From assembly GCA_900319635.1 (NCBI GenBank), contig ONPF01000015.1:1-37002 (forward strand): a stretch of 37,002 bases of DNA. Direction: 5' to 3'. Positions 33,797-37,002 of this stretch are shown one piece after another. The notes beneath the pieces were generated by a model. It had not been told where the DNA came from. It did no database searches and saw only the letters and a list, made by a program, of their open reading frames with translations. Source of the DNA: an uncultured Eubacteriales bacterium. GTDB taxonomy: Bacteria > Bacillota > Clostridia > Oscillospirales > Oscillospiraceae. A program made the position numbers and the translations under genes. Within the stretch, counting starts at the first letter, position 1; each line of letters opens with the position of its first letter.

Positions 33797-34519
33797 ATGT
33801 TATGTAAACCTGATCAACTGAGCTTCCGGGAGCGGCTCCTGCAGCTTTTGGGGCTGCAGCCGCCCCCGGTCTACTACATCGGCGGCAGCGACATCCTCCC
33901 CCCGCCCCTCAGCCGGGAGGCGGAGCAGGATGCCATCCTCGCCCTGGAGCGGGGGGAGGCGGCCGCCCGGAGCCTTCTCATCGAGCACAATCTGCGCCTG
34001 GTAGTCTTCATCGCCAAGCGCTTTGAAAACACCGGCGTAAACCTGGAGGATCTGATCTCCATCGGCACCATCGGGCTCATCAAGGCCATCAACACCTTCC
34101 AGTCCGGCAAGAACATCAAGCTGGCCACCTACGCCTCCCGCTGCATCGAAAACGAGATTCTGATGCATCTGCGCAAGATCAGCTCCCAGAAGACGGAGGT
34201 CAGCTTCGACGAGCCGCTGAACACCGACTGGGACGGCAACGAGCTGCTGCTCTCGGATATTCTGGGCACCGACGTGGACGAGGTCTCCCGCTCCCTGGAG
34301 GACGACGCGGATCGGCAGGCCCTGCTGGAGGCGGTGGCCTGTCTCTCGGAGCGGGAGCAGCGGATCATCGCCCTGCGCTTCGGGCTGCCCGGAGGCCGCG
34401 CCTATACGCAAAAAGAGGTGGCTGACATGCTCGGGATCTCCCAGAGCTATATCAGCCGCCTCGAAAAGCGCATCCTGGAGCGTCTGCGCCGGGAGATCAG
34501 CCGCCGGATGCAGGTATAG
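33797..34519 (+). CDS. sigE: Sporulation sigma factor E (pro-sigma E)
   Basis: Mother-cell sigma factor, 240 residues from ATG 33797 (AAGGAG upstream). The N-terminal pro-sequence leads to the conserved [21 protein letters not shown], where SpoIIGA cuts near residues 25-31. Region 2 follows ([32 protein letters not shown], then [19 protein letters not shown]), then region 4 with [24 protein letters not shown]. It is 11 bases after spoIIGA. In many clostridia sigG comes next; here a palindrome and a convergent MATE gene follow. Confidence 0.96.
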   Translation: MLCKPDQLSFRERLLQLLGLQPPPVYYIGGSDILPPPLSREAEQDAILALERGEAAARSLLIEHNLRLVVFIAKRFENTGVNLEDLISIGTIGLIKAINTFQSGKNIKLATYASRCIENEILMHLRKISSQKTEVSFDEPLNTDWDGNELLLSDILGTDVDEVSRSLEDDADRQALLEAVACLSEREQRIIALRFGLPGGRAYTQKEVADMLGISQSYISRLEKRILERLRREISRRMQV

Positions 34520-34591
34520 TAGGGGCGACCTGCGGTCGCCCGTTTGCTCGATCTCTGTCCGTGTTTCCGGGCGACCGCAGGTCGCCCCTAC
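34519..34591. repeat. Palindromic repeat element, possible bidirectional terminator
   Basis: Two perfect 24-bp inverted arms (34519-34542 and 34568-34591) surround a 25-base loop. Each arm is itself palindromic (GGGCGACC, three bases, GGTCGCCC) and starts with GTAGGGGCG. The first base is the last base of the sigE stop codon. It lies between convergent genes and has no T-run. It resembles the dispersed repeats of gut clostridial genomes. Confidence 0.8.
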
Positions 34592-34594
34592 GGC

Positions 34595-35983
34595 TCAGCC
34601 CTTCCCCACCAGGTTCACCACCCACTTGCGCTGGCGCACCATGACAAAGCCGATGCCGCACTTGATGAGGTTTGTGAGCTCCACGATGGCGTACATGGGC
34701 AGGATGGGCATCTGCGTATAGCGGGAGAGGACGAAGGCCACGGGGATGCACACCACCCAGACGAACAGACTGTCGAACACGAAGGTGATGAGGGTCTTGC
34801 CGCCGGAACGGAGGGTGAAATAACAGCTGTTGGTATAGGAGTACAGGGGCATCATGGCCGCGTAGATCAGCAGCAGCTTCTCCGCCAGCGCCTTCACCGT
34901 GTCGGTGGTGTTGTAGGCCTGGGGGATCAGCGGCGCCACCAACGCCATCAAAAGCCCCACCCCCACGCTGAGCGCCAGGGAGAAGGCGATGAGCTTGCGA
35001 TCCTCGTCCACCGCCCGCTCCAGCTCGCCGGCACCCAGAAGCTGGCCGATCATGATGGAGATGGAGTTGCCCATGGCGATGAAGGCGCAGAAAAAGAGGT
35101 TGCCCACCGTGCTGGAGATGTTGAAGGAGGAGACCACCTCCAGGCCCCGCAGGGAGTAGCACTGGTTCAGCACGGTCATGCCGCCGGACCACAGCAGCTC
35201 ATTTAAGAGCAGCGGCGTCCCCAGCACCAGGATCTGCTTCAAAAGCCCCGCCGGGACCCGCAGACTGCGGTACAGCCCGCGGATATAGGGCATACGCTGC
35301 AGATGCCGGTGGGTCCAGAGCATGACGATGCCGCACTCCACAAAGCGGGAGAGCACCGTGGCCATGGCCGCGCCCACCACGCCCAGGGCGGGGGCGCCCA
35401 GCTTGCCGAAGATGAGGATATAATTGAAAACCAGATTCACCAGCACCGCGGCGATGCCCGTGCGCATGGGCACGACGGTCTCCCCGGTCTCCCGCAGGGT
35501 GCTGGAATAGACCTGGGTCATGGCGAAGGGGGCGATCTGCACCAGCATCACCGCCAGGTAGTCCTTCCCGTAGCGGAGAGTCGCCGCCAGATCCAGCTCC
35601 TCCTCCCCCTCGTGGAGGAAGAAGGAGATCAGTTTCTCCCCAAAGCCCAGGAACACCCCGGCTCCCAGGCCGACGGCGATCAGCGCGAACCACAGCTTCG
35701 CCCGGACGGTGCTGCGAATGCCTTCCTCGTCCCCCTTGCCGTAGAACTGGGCGGTGAAGATGCCAACGCCTGCAAGGCCGCCGAAGAGGAACAGGTTCAG
35801 CACAAAGAGCAGCTGGTTCACAATGGCGACGCCGGACATGGGCTCCGTGCCCACCTGGCCCACCATCAGATTGTCCAGCAGGCTCACAAAATTGGTGATC
35901 AGATTCTGCACCAGCATGGGAATCATGATCGCCGACAGCCGCCGGTAGAAGGCGCGATCCCCGATATATCTTCGCAGGCTCAT
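34595..35983 (-). CDS. MATE-family multidrug/cation exporter
   Basis: Twelve-helix Na+/H+-driven exporter, 462 residues from ATG 35983. Typical stretches are IPMLVQNLITNFVSLLDNLMVGQVG, GIFTAQFYGKGDEEG, TQVYSSTLRETGETVVPMRTG and the matching second half ISIMIGQLLGAGELERAVDEDRKLI. The N- and C-halves are internally homologous as expected. ATGs at 36046 and 35995 are alternatives; 35983 has GAGGTGG upstream and gives the usual short N-terminus. The substrate is unknown. Confidence 0.9.
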   Translation of the reverse strand: MSLRRYIGDRAFYRRLSAIMIPMLVQNLITNFVSLLDNLMVGQVGTEPMSGVAIVNQLLFVLNLFLFGGLAGVGIFTAQFYGKGDEEGIRSTVRAKLWFALIAVGLGAGVFLGFGEKLISFFLHEGEEELDLAATLRYGKDYLAVMLVQIAPFAMTQVYSSTLRETGETVVPMRTGIAAVLVNLVFNYILIFGKLGAPALGVVGAAMATVLSRFVECGIVMLWTHRHLQRMPYIRGLYRSLRVPAGLLKQILVLGTPLLLNELLWSGGMTVLNQCYSLRGLEVVSSFNISSTVGNLFFCAFIAMGNSISIMIGQLLGAGELERAVDEDRKLIAFSLALSVGVGLLMALVAPLIPQAYNTTDTVKALAEKLLLIYAAMMPLYSYTNSCYFTLRSGGKTLITFVFDSLFVWVVCIPVAFVLSRYTQMPILPMYAIVELTNLIKCGIGFVMVRQRKWVVNLVGKG

Positions 35984-36017
35984 AGGCCACCTCATAAAGA
36001 ATAAAAAATGTGCAGCT

Positions 36018-36046
36018 ATTGTATCGAATGCGAAAGGAAAAAGCAA
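36018..36046 (-). promoter_or_regulatory. Promoter of the MATE exporter
   Basis: TTGCTT (36046-36041), 17 bases, TACAAT (36023-36018) on the minus strand. It follows the prsW terminator directly, so the exporter is independently expressed. Confidence 0.65.
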
Positions 36047-36081
36047 GCCCCGGGCGCCTTATCGGTGTAAGGCCCGGGGCT
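36046..36081 (-). terminator. Terminator of prsW
   Basis: AGCCCCGGGC pairs with GCCCGGGGCT, with an inner CCTTA/TAAGG stem. On the minus strand it is followed by TTGCTTTTTCC and lies five bases after the prsW stop. Confidence 0.82.
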
Positions 36082-36085
36082 ATTC

Positions 36086-36838
36086 TTATAAATAGGAATC
36101 GTTGCGGGCGCTGCGCCGCACCAGATAGAGGGTGGATGTAAACAGCAGCAGCACAAAAGGCAGAAACAGCCAGCCCGTGTTCGCCGTGGGATCTGCCGCG
36201 ATGGTATCATACAACCCGTGGAGCAGCACCGGCACCAGAACAGCCATCCAGCGGGAAAAGCGGCTGCGGCCCACGCGTCCCTTCTGCTGCCAGCGCTTGG
36301 CGGAGCCGTACCAGGCGCCCATGAAGACACCGAAGCAGGCGTGTCCCGGCACCGCCGTCACCGCTCTGGCCATGGCGGTGAGGAAGCCGAAGCGCAGCAC
36401 ATACTGGATATTTTCCCACAGGGCAAAGCCCAGGGACAAGGTCACCGCGTACACCACCCCGTCAAAGGAGCAGTTGAACTCCCGGGAGCGCCAGGTGCGC
36501 AGCCGCAGCAGAAGGTACTTGATCCCCTCCTCCGAGACGGCCACCACCACGAAGAAGAACAGCAGGTAATACAGGTTCAGACTTGGCTGCCAGGTGATCC
36601 CAAAGCCTCTCCAGCCCCCGCCCTGAAGTCCGGAGGAGAAGGCGCCCAGGAACAGCCGGTTCAGCAGCCAGACGCCGCCCTGCTCCGCCAGGGAGGCCAG
36701 CTCCGTTGCAATGACGCCGCAGAGCACCAGCCCCAGCAGCATGGTCACCGGCTCCTTTTCCAGCCGATCGGAACGATAGATTTGGTTCAACAGAAACAGC
36801 GCCGGCAAAACGGCGGCGGCGATCAGAACGAGGTGCAT
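36086..36838 (-). CDS. prsW: PrsW-family glutamic-type intramembrane protease
   Basis: 250 residues with about seven hydrophobic segments. The family motifs are present in order: VSEEGIKYLLLR (catalytic EExxK), FDGVVYAVTLSLGFALWENIQYV, VPGHACFGVFMGAWYG and VPVLLHGLYD. PrsW proteins of the Abi-related superfamily cut membrane proteins such as anti-sigma factors. ATG 36838 has AAAGGAGCG upstream and a consensus promoter. It is monocistronic. The substrate is unknown; the ECF-linked membrane protein in this window is one conceivable target. Confidence 0.9.
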   Translation of the reverse strand: MHLVLIAAAVLPALFLLNQIYRSDRLEKEPVTMLLGLVLCGVIATELASLAEQGGVWLLNRLFLGAFSSGLQGGGWRGFGITWQPSLNLYYLLFFFVVVAVSEEGIKYLLLRLRTWRSREFNCSFDGVVYAVTLSLGFALWENIQYVLRFGFLTAMARAVTAVPGHACFGVFMGAWYGSAKRWQQKGRVGRSRFSRWMAVLVPVLLHGLYDTIAADPTANTGWLFLPFVLLLFTSTLYLVRRSARNDSYL

Positions 36839-36873
36839 GGGCGCTCCTTTCCCGCAGGCAGCGGTGTGCTGAT

Positions 36874-36902
36874 ATTGTATTGCTTTTGCCCGCGCTTGTC
36901 AA
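36874..36902 (-). promoter_or_regulatory. Promoter of prsW
   Basis: TTGACA (36902-36897), 17 bases, TACAAT (36879-36874) on the minus strand, about 35 bases before the ATG. I see no gene in 36903-37002. Confidence 0.82.
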
Positions 36903-37002
36903 TTTATACTAACACCTAATAGAAATCTTTGAATCTTTCCGGTCAGAATTGCGCCATGCTTCGTTGCTTCCCTTGACCATATATCTCCATTATGCTCTGC
37001 GG

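Overview
The window looks like chromosomal DNA of a GC-rich, spore-forming clostridium of the gut Oscillospiraceae type. The pointers are a sporulation pair (spoIIGA-sigE), a Firmicutes-style pyrH-frr-uppS-dxr-rseP envelope operon, a SCIFF peptide with its radical-SAM maturase, Gram-positive lipoproteins with LSAC lipoboxes, strong AAGGAGG-type ribosome sites, and consensus TTGACA-N17-TATAAT promoters. Family level is inference. No rRNA, tRNA, CRISPR array or intact insertion sequence was seen.

Region 1 (3-13322) is a myo-inositol locus. One minus-strand operon starts from a consensus promoter near 11264-11292. It reads archaeal-type GAPDH, PGK-like kinase, split transketolase (N then C subunit), LarA-type racemase, Ldh_2-family dehydrogenase, iolE, iolB, iolD, iolG, and probably continues past the left edge. 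A DeoR-family regulator, a PHP-domain protein and a NUDIX hydrolase run divergently. The intergenic region holds a 17-bp palindrome and a second imperfect copy lying inside the catabolic promoter. The usual lower-pathway genes iolC, iolJ and iolA are not in the visible operon. IolB makes 5-keto-2-deoxy-D-gluconate (DKG), a D-threo ketose. A transketolase could remove its two-carbon ketol unit and leave (R)-3-hydroxy-4-oxobutanoate, a phosphate-free analogue of glyceraldehyde 3-phosphate. GAPDH-like and PGK-like steps would then give D-malate plus ATP, a LarA-type enzyme would racemise it, and the Ldh_2 enzyme would oxidise L-malate. This kinase- and aldolase-free inositol route is the main hypothesis from this window. 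It is inferred from gene content, stereochemistry and altered phosphate-binding motifs.

Region 2 (13323-20289) is accessory. It has an orphan 421-residue protein with its own promoter, then an ECF sigma factor, three secreted proteins or lipoproteins built partly from a repeated 'DGH' module, and a single-pass membrane protein with anti-sigma topology. A direct repeat containing the 3' end of the sigma gene records a tandem duplication.

Region 3 (20292-24470) holds a VanX-like lipoprotein, the scfA-scfB ribosomal peptide system, and a PLP decarboxylase-fold gene coupled to scfB. Region 4 (24475-32932) is core metabolism on the minus strand: pyrG-guaA with an attenuator-like leader, and pyrH-frr-uppS-(alkD-like)-dxr-rseP, where a DNA alkylation repair gene sits where cdsA is usually found. 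Region 5 (32926-36902) has spoIIGA-sigE with an apparently leaderless promoter, a palindromic repeat, a MATE exporter and a PrsW-family intramembrane protease.
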